Below are positions 54,415 to 63,072 of a DNA stretch of 64,000 nucleotides, piece by piece (the first letter of the stretch is position 1; the number at the start of each line of letters is the position of its first letter). Position numbers and translations under genes: made by a program. Where the stretch lies: assembly GCA_905207905.1 (NCBI GenBank), contig CAJLNC010000004.1:1-64000 (forward strand), read 5' to 3'. This DNA comes from an uncultured Lachnospiraceae bacterium (lineage in GTDB: Bacteria; Bacillota_A; Clostridia; Lachnospirales; Lachnospiraceae). A model generated the notes under the pieces. It was not told where the DNA came from. It worked only from the letters and a program-made list of their open reading frames with translations, and did no database searches.

Positions 54415-55448
54415 TTATTTATTCCAAATAGGTAGAATAATTTCTACATCTGTTCCAATATTTTCTGTCGAATACAAACGCAATCCATATTCCTCCCCAA
54501 ATGCAAGGCGAATTCTCTCATTTACATTTGCAATACCAATTCTCATTCCACTTTTTTTCAATTTTTCTGAAGCAATACCTTTTCTTAATGTCTCATTTAT
54601 TGTATACAATTTTTTTCTTCTATACCAAGTCCGTCATCAATCACATGAATGATTAATCTTTCCTCCGTTCGGTATGCTTTCAGCATAAGGATACCTTTTC
54701 CTAATTTTTGCTCAAGACCATGATAAATTGCATTTTCAACCAATGGTTGTATCAATAACTTAGGAATTTTACAATCTAATGTATCGCTATCAATATCCTC
54801 TATTTTTTTTATTCTATTGTTAAACCTACATTGTTGAATCTTTAAATAGTTATCGATATTTTTTAGTTCACAGGAAAAAGGAACCATGTTCCCATTGTTA
54901 CTAATGCTATAACGGAAAAGATTTGAGAGAGCTTTTGTCATTACCTCAATATCCTTTATGCCATACATAATCGCCTGCCCTCGTATTACTTCCAGTGTGT
55001 TATACAAAAAATGTGGATTAATCTGACTTTGTAATGCATCTAATTCTGCCTGCTTCCTCATCAAAACAGCTCCAGCCTCTCTTGCCGCCAGCTCTTCCAA
55101 TGTGCTCATAATAGACTGCAAATCCTGATACAAATCATACAGCTCATCTGCCTCGCTTACTTGTATTGTATTTATTTCACTAGTTCCCGTAGCAAATCCA
55201 TGAATAACTTTTTCAACAATTATCAAAAGATCATATATTTTCTTTTTATAAGATATAATATTATTTATATAGATACACACTTGAAGAACCATACATAGCA
55301 AAAGCAGCCATACCAGTTCGTATTGCCTATACCAAAACACAAAAAAGCACAAAATAACCGGTATAATTAACCCAGCAATACTTTGCCATACCATGATTTC
55401 TATCAAAGTACGTTTAAACATCAATTTCCTTTTTTTATTACATTTCAC
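54415..55448 (-). pseudogene. LytS/YesM-type sensor histidine kinase, frameshifted in a poly-A tract
   Basis: The readable part (from 55448, or ATG 55421 after AAAGGAAATTG) has two membrane helices, a linker and QINPHFLYNTLEVIRGQAIM, the phospho-accepting His_kinase motif. It continues with LIQPLVENAIYHGLEQKLGKG and IHVIDDGLGIEE of the ATPase domain, then stops at 54597. The missing C-terminus (GMRIGIANVNERIRLAFGEE, GTDVEIILPIW) continues in another frame to 54415. The switch lies at a run of seven Ts (54610-54616); one more base would restore a 344-residue kinase. It pairs with the adjacent response regulator. Confidence 0.87.
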
Positions 55449-55460
55449 TCCTAAACTCCT

Positions 55461-57080
55461 CTATGAAAATAACTTACAGTATTCTGCAGGCGAAAGTCCT
55501 GTTGTCTTTTTAAACAATTTTCCAAAATATTTTGGATCTTTATATCCTACCATATAAGAAACTTCATTTACACGATTCTTTACGTCTCTCAACAAAACTT
55601 CTGCCATATCCATTCTATACTGCAATAGATAATCCCCAAAATTTACTCCTACCTCTTTTTTAAACAACTCTCCTAAATATTTTTGATTTAATGAAACTTC
55701 ATCTGCAATCGCACTAAGACTTACCTCTTCATTATAGTGCTCACTTACATATTTTTTTACAATATCAATAATTTTTTCTGTTCTACTACGCGATTGAAAA
55801 TGACAATTTTCCTTCGCGAATTTAAATATCTCTACTAAATATTTTTCTATATGCTCAATTCTATAACAATTTTCAAATTCTTTTTCAATTCTCTTCTGTT
55901 CTTGCTGAATTTGCTCTGTATATATCCCTTTTCTTTTTAATTCATTACTAAAGATCCGCAATATTTCTTTTGCAACACTAACTATCAAAAATGATCCTAT
56001 TGATTTTTCAGAAAAAATTTTCCGCAAAATCAAATGCGTATTTAAAATCAAATTATCTATATCACAATTTTTTATACAACCTTCAACCTTTTTTTCATCC
56101 TCTATTGTAAAAATATCTTGAATTTTGCATTTCAAAAAAGGATATTTGGCTATATCAATCAATTCTCCGTAATTATAAGCAATACGCATATACAATCCCT
56201 TTTGTGCTAATTCAAAAGAATCCCCCCATTTTTCTATTGAGTTCACTGCTATCCCAAGACTAATCGTTAACTCATATCCAACCTCAAGCTTTTGGTCGTC
56301 ATTAATTTTCTTTCTCAATAGTGCAAATTTTTTGTAGATTAAATCATACTTCTCTATATCATAATTTATTATCTGAATTAAACGCTGATCTTGAAAAAAA
56401 ACATAGTTTTCAAAACACTCTTCCTGGAAAACGAGCGAAATATATCTCGCCAAATTAGTCAGCATTATTTCATTTATTTTACGCTTTCTATATATTTCAT
56501 GTTTAAAGTCGATTTGATACAACACTATCTGATATATTCCGTTTTGAAACGAAAAAACATATTTTTTATTTATACCATCTATATCAAGATTAGTATCTTT
56601 AAACTCATTACTATATAATTTTAAAAAAAATTGCTCTCTTAATTGGTTTACACTAACTGACAGTTTTTCTCCTAATTCCTGCTTTATGGTTTCTATTTCA
56701 TTGAAACTGGCAATCTTCTCTTTTATCTTTTGCAAGAAAAAAATCAATTCTTCCTCATCAATCGGTTTTAATATATAACCTAATGCACCATATTTGATTG
56801 CTTCCTGTGCAAAACTAAAATCACTGTGTCCACTAATAATAATAAATTGTGTCTTCAATTTATGTTCCTGCACTTTTTTTATCAAAGTAACACCGTCTAT
56901 CCCAGGCATCCTTATGTCTGTTAGAACCAAATCAGGCTTTTCGTCTTTGATTTTTTTCAGTGCTTCAAAGCCATCATGTGCCTCTCCAATTATTATAAAA
57001 CCAATTTCTTCCCAATTTATAATTTTTTTAATTAATTGACAAACCCAAATTTCGTCATCCACAACCAGCACCCGTATCAT
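55461..57080 (-). CDS. AraC-type response regulator (YesN-like)
   Basis: A protein of 539 residues. The receiver domain at 1-120 has VLVVDDEIWVC, phospho-acceptor D55 in LVLTDIRMPGIDG, and the switch Lys in GYILKPIDEEE. A long middle region without clear homology follows (about 130-430). The C-terminal AraC pair of helix-turn-helices spans about 435-539 (VSLSAIADEVSLNQKYLGEL; VNEVSYMVGYKDPKYFGKLF). It overlaps the ABC ATPase gene by four bases and precedes the histidine kinase by 12 nt. It probably activates this glycyl radical/transport operon when substrate is sensed outside. Confidence 0.92.
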   Translation of the reverse strand: MIRVLVVDDEIWVCQLIKKIINWEEIGFIIIGEAHDGFEALKKIKDEKPDLVLTDIRMPGIDGVTLIKKVQEHKLKTQFIIISGHSDFSFAQEAIKYGALGYILKPIDEEELIFFLQKIKEKIASFNEIETIKQELGEKLSVSVNQLREQFFLKLYSNEFKDTNLDIDGINKKYVFSFQNGIYQIVLYQIDFKHEIYRKRKINEIMLTNLARYISLVFQEECFENYVFFQDQRLIQIINYDIEKYDLIYKKFALLRKKINDDQKLEVGYELTISLGIAVNSIEKWGDSFELAQKGLYMRIAYNYGELIDIAKYPFLKCKIQDIFTIEDEKKVEGCIKNCDIDNLILNTHLILRKIFSEKSIGSFLIVSVAKEILRIFSNELKRKGIYTEQIQQEQKRIEKEFENCYRIEHIEKYLVEIFKFAKENCHFQSRSRTEKIIDIVKKYVSEHYNEEVSLSAIADEVSLNQKYLGELFKKEVGVNFGDYLLQYRMDMAEVLLRDVKNRVNEVSYMVGYKDPKYFGKLFKKTTGLSPAEYCKLFS

Positions 57081-58594
57081 CTGTCCACCTCATTTTGAAT
57101 TACTAAACCTAGCTCAGCTTTTTCTATTTCTCTTTTAGATATATCCCCAGTCAATTTCCCTTCATTTAAAATGATATATCTTTGACAAACAGAAAAAATC
57201 TCATCATTTTCGTCCGAAATAATCAAAATGCTCAATCCCTTTCTACTCAACATTTCCAGTAAATGATGAATATTTTTTTTCATTTTTATATCCAAACCTC
57301 TTGTTGGGTTATCCAGCATAAGAATCTTCGGCGAGGTACTTAAACCTTGCGCAATGCGAATAAGTTGCTGATATCCTAAGCTAAGCGCTCCAAATGGTTT
57401 AGATAATAAATTATTCTTAAATTTATCTTTTTCATCCTCATTATATATCCCATTCATAACTATATCAAAATAGTGTCTAGCAATATAATCGCTCAACTTA
57501 TTACTTATGCACCCTACATAACTAACTCTTTTCATAGAAGGCAAAACAATATTTTCTTTTACGGACAACACATCAATCGTACTCGTTTGCCCCGCCTTAT
57601 TTGTTACGTATGCAATAGAATATCTCAATGCATCTTGAGGAGATGTAATAAAAATTTCTTTCCCATCTATAAATATTTTCCCTTTTTCTATTTTCCTTAA
57701 TCCAAATAACAAATCCATTACTCTAGTTCTTCCTGCCCCTGCCACACCTATCATCCCAAGAATCTCGCCCTCATATAGCTTGAAACTAATATTCTTTATT
57801 CCTACACCTGACAGTTCCTCAACCTGCAATGCAATCTTCTTTTTCAATCCCTTTTCCGAAAACCTCTGCCATTTATATAAATCACCAGTTATCATCGCCA
57901 TTAATTCTTTTTCATCATACTGATCTATAGGAAAAACGCCAGCTATCTCGCCTTCCCTCAAAATAATTCCGCGATCAGCAAGTTGCTTCGCTATTTTTAA
58001 ATTATGCGTTGTAAATAAAATACTAGTTCCTTTTTTTCTTAAATCATTTAAAATATTTATTAAATTTTTCTGCTGCTCATCATTCAAAAATGCCATTGGT
58101 TCATCCAACATTAAGATTTTGGGATGCTTATGGATTGCCGCTGCAATTTTTATTAATTTCTTGTTTCCTCTATCTAAATTATTGTACTTAAAATTAAGTT
58201 TCAAATTTAGACCAAACTTTTTCAATTCCTTTTCAGCTTCACTTTTTTGCTTAAACAAGTCAACAAAAAAATATCCATCATTATCAAAATGTAAATTTTC
58301 AAATACTGTAAGTATATCAATATATCCCTCTTGAATGGGAATATACTGTATTCCTAGACTATGTGCATCTTTAGGTTTTCGGAGCTCTACAAGTTCTCTA
58401 TTAAAATACAATTTTCCACTGTCATAAGAAGATATTCCGGCCAGCAACTCCAAAAGCATCGTTTTTCCTGCGCCATTCGCTCCCATTATTGCTACTGTTT
58501 CACCCACATATAAATCAAAGTGAATATGTTTTAGAACTTCTGTATGAGACATTTCTTTCGAAATATCTTCCAATCGCATTATTTCTTGTCTCAT
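57077..58594 (-). CDS. Divergent RbsA-type ABC transporter ATPase
   Basis: Double ATPase of 505 residues. Site 1: GANGAGKTMLLELLAG, then DRGNKKLIKIA where LSGGQ is expected, and LMLDEPMAFL. Site 2: GVAGAGRTRVMDLLFG, LSLGYQQLIRIA, and LMLDNPTRGLD with Asn in place of the catalytic Glu. The N-terminus MRQEIMRLEDISKEMSHTEV lacks the usual FPGVxALxxV phrase. It should energise the permease at 63073 and binding protein at 62066, from which it is separated by the enzyme genes. Both sites deviate more than in the ketohexose ATPase of this window. Confidence 0.85.
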   Translation of the reverse strand: MRQEIMRLEDISKEMSHTEVLKHIHFDLYVGETVAIMGANGAGKTMLLELLAGISSYDSGKLYFNRELVELRKPKDAHSLGIQYIPIQEGYIDILTVFENLHFDNDGYFFVDLFKQKSEAEKELKKFGLNLKLNFKYNNLDRGNKKLIKIAAAIHKHPKILMLDEPMAFLNDEQQKNLINILNDLRKKGTSILFTTHNLKIAKQLADRGIILREGEIAGVFPIDQYDEKELMAMITGDLYKWQRFSEKGLKKKIALQVEELSGVGIKNISFKLYEGEILGMIGVAGAGRTRVMDLLFGLRKIEKGKIFIDGKEIFITSPQDALRYSIAYVTNKAGQTSTIDVLSVKENIVLPSMKRVSYVGCISNKLSDYIARHYFDIVMNGIYNEDEKDKFKNNLLSKPFGALSLGYQQLIRIAQGLSTSPKILMLDNPTRGLDIKMKKNIHHLLEMLSRKGLSILIISDENDEIFSVCQRYIILNEGKLTGDISKREIEKAELGLVIQNEVDR

Positions 58595-58651
58595 TTAGTT
58601 TTCCTCTAGTATAAAATAATCTTTTCCCCCTTTATTTTACCATAAATAAAT

Positions 58652-59563
58652 TTAGCCGCCAATTCTCACTGGCAGTTTCTCGTTTTTTATTCTGATTTCA
58701 TATTCTGTCAACATATCATCCTTCAAAGTTGGAATCGAACAATATAAATACTCCTTCTGCAACATTTCGTACTTGCTTTGTCCTAAATTATGATACGGTA
58801 ACAAGTTTATCATGGATAAATTACCTGTCTGCTGTATTTCCTTGGCAAATTCTATTAATTTATCCATATTCTCCTTATTCATATTGAATCCGGGAATGCA
58901 AGGTATTCTCAACGCAACTTTCTTTTTCATGTTCTTAGTTAATAATCTAATATTATTCAGTGTTGCTTCATTAGACATTCCAGTAATTTTTTTATGTAAA
59001 GAAGGATCCATGCACTTTACATCAATCAAAAAATAATCTATATAGGGTGCTAATTTCATAAGTATCCTATGTTCTACAATACCATGAGTTTCAATTGCAG
59101 TATTAATCCCATTTGCTTTACATTTTTTTAAAAATTGTTCTAAAAACTCATGCTGTAATGTAGGTTCTCCTCCAGTTACAGTTACACCGCCCCCCGTATT
59201 TCGATAAAATGGTAAATCTTTTTCAATCTCATTTAATAGTTCCTCCAAGCCGATTTCTCTTCCAAAAATTTGGTAGCATTCCGAAGCGCAGTACCTAACA
59301 CAAGCTCCACATAAAATACATTTTCCTCGATCTATTCGACCAATATTATTTTTATCTAATGCCCCAACTGGACATTTTTTTACACATGTCCCACATCCAA
59401 TACATTTATGTGCTATAAAACCTATCTCCTTTTTAACATCCTGTGATTCTGGGTTTGCGCACCAAGGACAATGTAATTGACAACCTTTAAAAAATACATT
59501 TGTACGAATTCCTGGTCCATCATGGATACAATAGCGTTGAATACTATAGATATAACCTTTCAT
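58652..59563 (-). CDS. Glycyl radical enzyme activase (radical SAM)
   Basis: Generates the glycyl radical on its partner enzyme using SAM and a [4Fe-4S] cluster. The 303 residues have the radical SAM motif C-x3-C-x2-C in GCQLHCPWCANPES. An inserted ferredoxin-like pair of cluster motifs follows (CIGCGTCVKKCP; CILCGACVRYCASEC), then GGGVTVTGGEPTLQ. The two-cluster insertion is typical of activases for the dehydratase/lyase branch rather than pyruvate formate-lyase. It follows the glycyl radical enzyme after a perfect 42-nt palindrome. Confidence 0.93.
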   Translation of the reverse strand: MKGYIYSIQRYCIHDGPGIRTNVFFKGCQLHCPWCANPESQDVKKEIGFIAHKCIGCGTCVKKCPVGALDKNNIGRIDRGKCILCGACVRYCASECYQIFGREIGLEELLNEIEKDLPFYRNTGGGVTVTGGEPTLQHEFLEQFLKKCKANGINTAIETHGIVEHRILMKLAPYIDYFLIDVKCMDPSLHKKITGMSNEATLNNIRLLTKNMKKKVALRIPCIPGFNMNKENMDKLIEFAKEIQQTGNLSMINLLPYHNLGQSKYEMLQKEYLYCSIPTLKDDMLTEYEIRIKNEKLPVRIGG

Positions 59564-59586
59564 GCTTCCTCCTCCATTATATACAT

Positions 59587-59628
59587 AATCTTCTATAAGG
59601 GTTGCATATGCAACCCTTATAGAAGATT
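59587..59628. promoter_or_regulatory. Perfect 42-nt palindrome between glycyl radical enzyme and activase
   Basis: A 21-bp perfect inverted repeat with no intervening spacer (arm begins AATCTTCTATAAGGGTTGCA). It starts one base after the enzyme stop codon and ends 23 nt before the activase start. As RNA it forms a long stem without a T run, suited to protecting the upstream message or lowering activase expression. Confidence 0.85.
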
Positions 59629-59629
59629 C

Positions 59630-61999
59630 CTAAAAGCTCATCTCTGTCCGCCCTATAATATCATCTTGTATTGCCTTATTTAAATCCACAAAAAATGCTG
59701 TATATCCCGCCACCCGAACAACAAGATCTCTATATTTATCCGGATTTTTCTGTGCATCCCGAAGTGTATCAGCCGAAACCACATTAAACTGAATATGAAA
59801 GCCACCTGCTTCAAAAAATGTTTTTATAAGACCAACCAAAGCTTCCAATCCCTTTTCTCCTTTTAAGGTATTTGGATGATATTTTTGATTGTACTGCGTT
59901 CCATTTGTAACTAATACGTGATCCAAATGTGCCACCGACAGCGCTGCCTGTGTAGGCCCATTTTTTTCTACTCCATGACTTGGTGAGCATGCCTCCGCTA
60001 TGGGCATATGTGCCTTTCTTCCATTTGGCATTGCACCGCAATCTTCTCCAAACGGAACATTGGCTGAATTAGAATATTGGCCTGGAACAAATACTCCTCC
60101 TCTCAAATTTTTATATTGTCCCACTTCGTCACAAAAATATGTCAAAATATTTCTTGCGATATTATCCACATAAACATCATTATTTCCATACTTTGGGGCA
60201 TCTTTTAATACCTGCACCCTAATGTCCTCATACCCAACAAAGTCTGCACGAACTGCTGTCATTAACTCTTTTAATGTAAGTACCTTGTCTTCAAATACCA
60301 ATTTTTTAATAACACATAAAGAATCTGCAACGTCTGCAAGCCCTACTCCTTGTGGACCATCATGGTTATATTTTGCACCTCCATCATGTACCTCTTTTCC
60401 CCTGCCAATGCAATCTTCCGTAAACGCAGTTATAAAGGGAAGTGTAACCCATTTTGCATGCATAGTATTCACCACATTTCCCACTTCAATCATGTGGTGC
60501 ATTGCGCAATGAAATTGCATCTTAAATGCTTCAACAAACTCTTCATAACTATTCATTTCTTCTGGTAATTTCGTCTTGGGCCCGACTTGTTTTCCAGATA
60601 TTTTATCATATCCACCGTCCATTGTTATTTCTAAGCACTTCACCAAATTAAAATATCCTGAATTCGCAAAATGACACATTTGTCCCTGGAGCCCCATTTC
60701 CACACATCCTGCTACGCCCCAATTTCTTCTTGCATCTTCCATAGATACTCCTCGATTCATAAGAGAAGGGATTGCAATTTCATCGTTATACATTGCAGGC
60801 ATACCAAGTCCAACACGTATTACTTCCGCACATTTACGCATAAATTTAAAATCCGAATTTTTATGCACACGCACACATACAGATGGCTGAGGCAATTTTA
60901 CTTTCATCGTTGAATCGAGACAAATATACGTCAATTCATTTACTGCATCTGCTCCATCGGCATCTGTTCCCCCCAATGTAATTGTCTGTGAAATAGGATG
61001 ACCGCCAAAATATCGTGAATCGTCCTCATTCCATACTTCTATAATCTCGCCGCATTTCAGCCAAAATGAATCCATTAGTTCTTCTGCAAATTCTTTTTTC
61101 AATTTCCCAGATTTTATATCTTTTTTATAATAAGGCCATAAAAAATAATCTAATCTTCCTACAGACAGCCCCGTTCCATCTGATTCAATCTGTGCTATAA
61201 GCTGTTGAAACCAGGTACATTGCACTGCTTCATAAAAATCCATAGGCGGATAATAAGGAACCCTTCTACAATTGGCTGCAATCCTTAACAGCTCATTCTT
61301 TCTATTAATATTCTCACAAATTTTTGCTTTTTTTTCAGCTAGTTCTGCATAACGTTCTGCAAATATTTTTACTGCCTCACACACAATAATCACTGCTTTA
61401 TAAACTGAAAATTTTTCAAAATCCTCAGGCTTCGCGTAATCCAATTCATTCAAATGATTTTCGCATTCTTTCTGAATTCCATAAAATCCTTCGTTCAATA
61501 CCTTTTCAAAATTTAAGAGAAAATGTCCCGTTCCCTTTGCCAGGGTATAACTGCATGTAAACATTTTAGAATTCATACTATCAAGAGTATCTTGTGGAAG
61601 AAGTGCCATAGTACGCTCATACACTGTTTTCCCACGCCAATAACTCTCTACAGAACGTATCTTTTCTTTTGCTTCTTTCGAAATCAAAAAACGCGAACCT
61701 TCTCTTTTGTCAAAAGAATCTAACTCATTTAGAAACCACAAATTAATCTGTGGATGCAATGGTGCTGCTCTTAATGCGCTTCCCTGATTCCCTACCAGCA
61801 ATTCATCTTCATATATCTGAATAGTCATTTTACTTAATGTATTTTTCAACGCCAATGCAGCCCGAATTATTGGTGGCTGGTCTTCCGTTTCTTTATAAGA
61901 TTCTGTCCATAAAATCGCTCTTTCCGGACAAATAATCGGATCTGTATAGACCAATTTTTCTCGAAGTCTTTTACACCTGTTTGTCATTATTGCTGTCAT
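59630..61999 (-). CDS. Glycyl radical enzyme of unassigned substrate (dehydratase/lyase branch)
   Basis: The 789 residues have the pyruvate-formate-lyase-like fold. The radical site is VVRVAGYTAFF near Gly765, and the active-site thiyl Cys432 and Glu434 lie in WGVAGCVEMGLQG. The loop GTGHFLLNFEKVL holds a His (about 159) where dehydratases have one. By recollection of glycerol dehydratase, its pocket His281 and Asp447 are replaced here (ESDGTGLSVGR; CHFANSGYFN), so glycerol or propanediol is unlikely. ATG 61999 follows GGAGGGATATAACT. It lies between a sugar-binding-protein gene and its activase, so a sugar or polyol-like substrate is inferred. Cytoplasmic and oxygen-sensitive. Confidence 0.9.
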   Translation of the reverse strand: MTAIMTNRCKRLREKLVYTDPIICPERAILWTESYKETEDQPPIIRAALALKNTLSKMTIQIYEDELLVGNQGSALRAAPLHPQINLWFLNELDSFDKREGSRFLISKEAKEKIRSVESYWRGKTVYERTMALLPQDTLDSMNSKMFTCSYTLAKGTGHFLLNFEKVLNEGFYGIQKECENHLNELDYAKPEDFEKFSVYKAVIIVCEAVKIFAERYAELAEKKAKICENINRKNELLRIAANCRRVPYYPPMDFYEAVQCTWFQQLIAQIESDGTGLSVGRLDYFLWPYYKKDIKSGKLKKEFAEELMDSFWLKCGEIIEVWNEDDSRYFGGHPISQTITLGGTDADGADAVNELTYICLDSTMKVKLPQPSVCVRVHKNSDFKFMRKCAEVIRVGLGMPAMYNDEIAIPSLMNRGVSMEDARRNWGVAGCVEMGLQGQMCHFANSGYFNLVKCLEITMDGGYDKISGKQVGPKTKLPEEMNSYEEFVEAFKMQFHCAMHHMIEVGNVVNTMHAKWVTLPFITAFTEDCIGRGKEVHDGGAKYNHDGPQGVGLADVADSLCVIKKLVFEDKVLTLKELMTAVRADFVGYEDIRVQVLKDAPKYGNNDVYVDNIARNILTYFCDEVGQYKNLRGGVFVPGQYSNSANVPFGEDCGAMPNGRKAHMPIAEACSPSHGVEKNGPTQAALSVAHLDHVLVTNGTQYNQKYHPNTLKGEKGLEALVGLIKTFFEAGGFHIQFNVVSADTLRDAQKNPDKYRDLVVRVAGYTAFFVDLNKAIQDDIIGRTEMSF

Positions 62000-62015
62000 A
62001 GTTATATCCCTCCAT

Positions 62016-62050
62016 AATATTTTGACAGACCTTAAGTCTGTCAAAATATT
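62016..62050. promoter_or_regulatory. Perfect 15-bp inverted repeat upstream of the glycyl radical enzyme
   Basis: AATATTTTGACAGAC (62016-62030) and GTCTGTCAAAATATT (62036-62050) with a 5-nt loop, just upstream of the enzyme ribosome site. It probably separates or stabilises the binding-protein and enzyme messages. No T run follows on the minus strand. Confidence 0.75.
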
Positions 62051-62065
62051 TTCCTATTTTATAAA

Positions 62066-63022
62066 TTAAAAAGCAGAATTAGGATCATAATATTGCTCTA
62101 CATTAGATGCATCAATAAAAACCGATTCAATATCAATAACTCTATCGACGGTTTCACCGTCAATCAGTTGCATTGCAACCTGTACCCCCTCTGCTCCTGG
62201 GAAAGGATAAGTAAATGTTCCTACAAAGGTTCCTTCTTTAATTGCTTCAAGGGCTTCTTTCTGACCGTCTACACTAATAAGTTTTATTTCTTCTCTCCCT
62301 GCAGATTTCATTGCTTTCAGTGCTCCAAGAGCCATAACATCACACTGAGCATAAATAACTTCTATCTCTCCCTCCGGATATGCTTGGAGAAGATTTTCCG
62401 TTACTTCGATTGCTTCATTTTCCGTCCAATTTGCTGTTTGTTGTGTAACCAATTCAATGTCTGTTTCTTTTATTTTTTCCACCATTGGCTCACTTCTGTC
62501 ACGGCAAGGACTGGATCCCGGAGTCCCCTGCAGTTCAACTAATTTCGTATATCCATTTTCTTCCATATACTCCACAATAAATTCACCTGCTGCTGCTCCA
62601 ATGTTACGATTATTCGCTCCAATAAAACACGTCCAATCCTCACCTTCCAATTCACGATCCAAAACAATCACATGAATTCCTTGTTCATATGCTTTACGGC
62701 ATACATTCGCTAACGGTTGCCCTTCAATTGGGCTAATCAAAATAGCCTGAACACCCTTCGTAATCAAATCTTCCACATCAGAGATTTGTTTTTCTGTATT
62801 TCCATTTGCATCTGTAATTGTTAATTCTACTTCTGGATGCATTGCTGCCTCCTTCGATACATCCTCTACAAGCCCAGCACGCCATGCCTGACTCGTTGTA
62901 TCAATAGACATCCCTATTTTATAAGTCTTCTCAGATGCACTGGCTGCATCCGCCCCTTTTACGGCTAGTATGCTACACATCATAGTTGCCGCCATCAAAA
63001 ATGCTAATCCTTTCTTTTTCAT
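62066..63022 (-). CDS. Ribose-type substrate-binding protein of the glycyl radical operon
   Basis: Exported protein of 318 residues: signal peptide MKKKGLAFLMAATMMCSILAVKGADA (the Cys is not in a normal lipobox). The periplasmic-binding type 1 fold shows in YKIGMSIDTTSQAWRAGLV, GVQAILISPIEGQPLANVCR, VIVLDRELEGEDWTCFIGAN and GSSPCRDRSEPMVEKI. The ORF is open to 63052, but ATG 63022 follows GGAGGAAAAGGGGTA. Proteins of this class bind sugars, sugar alcohols or autoinducer-2-like molecules; the ligand should be the precursor of the glycyl radical enzyme substrate. Confidence 0.9.
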   Translation of the reverse strand: MKKKGLAFLMAATMMCSILAVKGADAASASEKTYKIGMSIDTTSQAWRAGLVEDVSKEAAMHPEVELTITDANGNTEKQISDVEDLITKGVQAILISPIEGQPLANVCRKAYEQGIHVIVLDRELEGEDWTCFIGANNRNIGAAAGEFIVEYMEENGYTKLVELQGTPGSSPCRDRSEPMVEKIKETDIELVTQQTANWTENEAIEVTENLLQAYPEGEIEVIYAQCDVMALGALKAMKSAGREEIKLISVDGQKEALEAIKEGTFVGTFTYPFPGAEGVQVAMQLIDGETVDRVIDIESVFIDASNVEQYYDPNSAF

Positions 63023-63072
63023 TACCCCTTTTCCTCCTTTTTTTATTTTCATTGCCTGCGCAATAGAGTACG

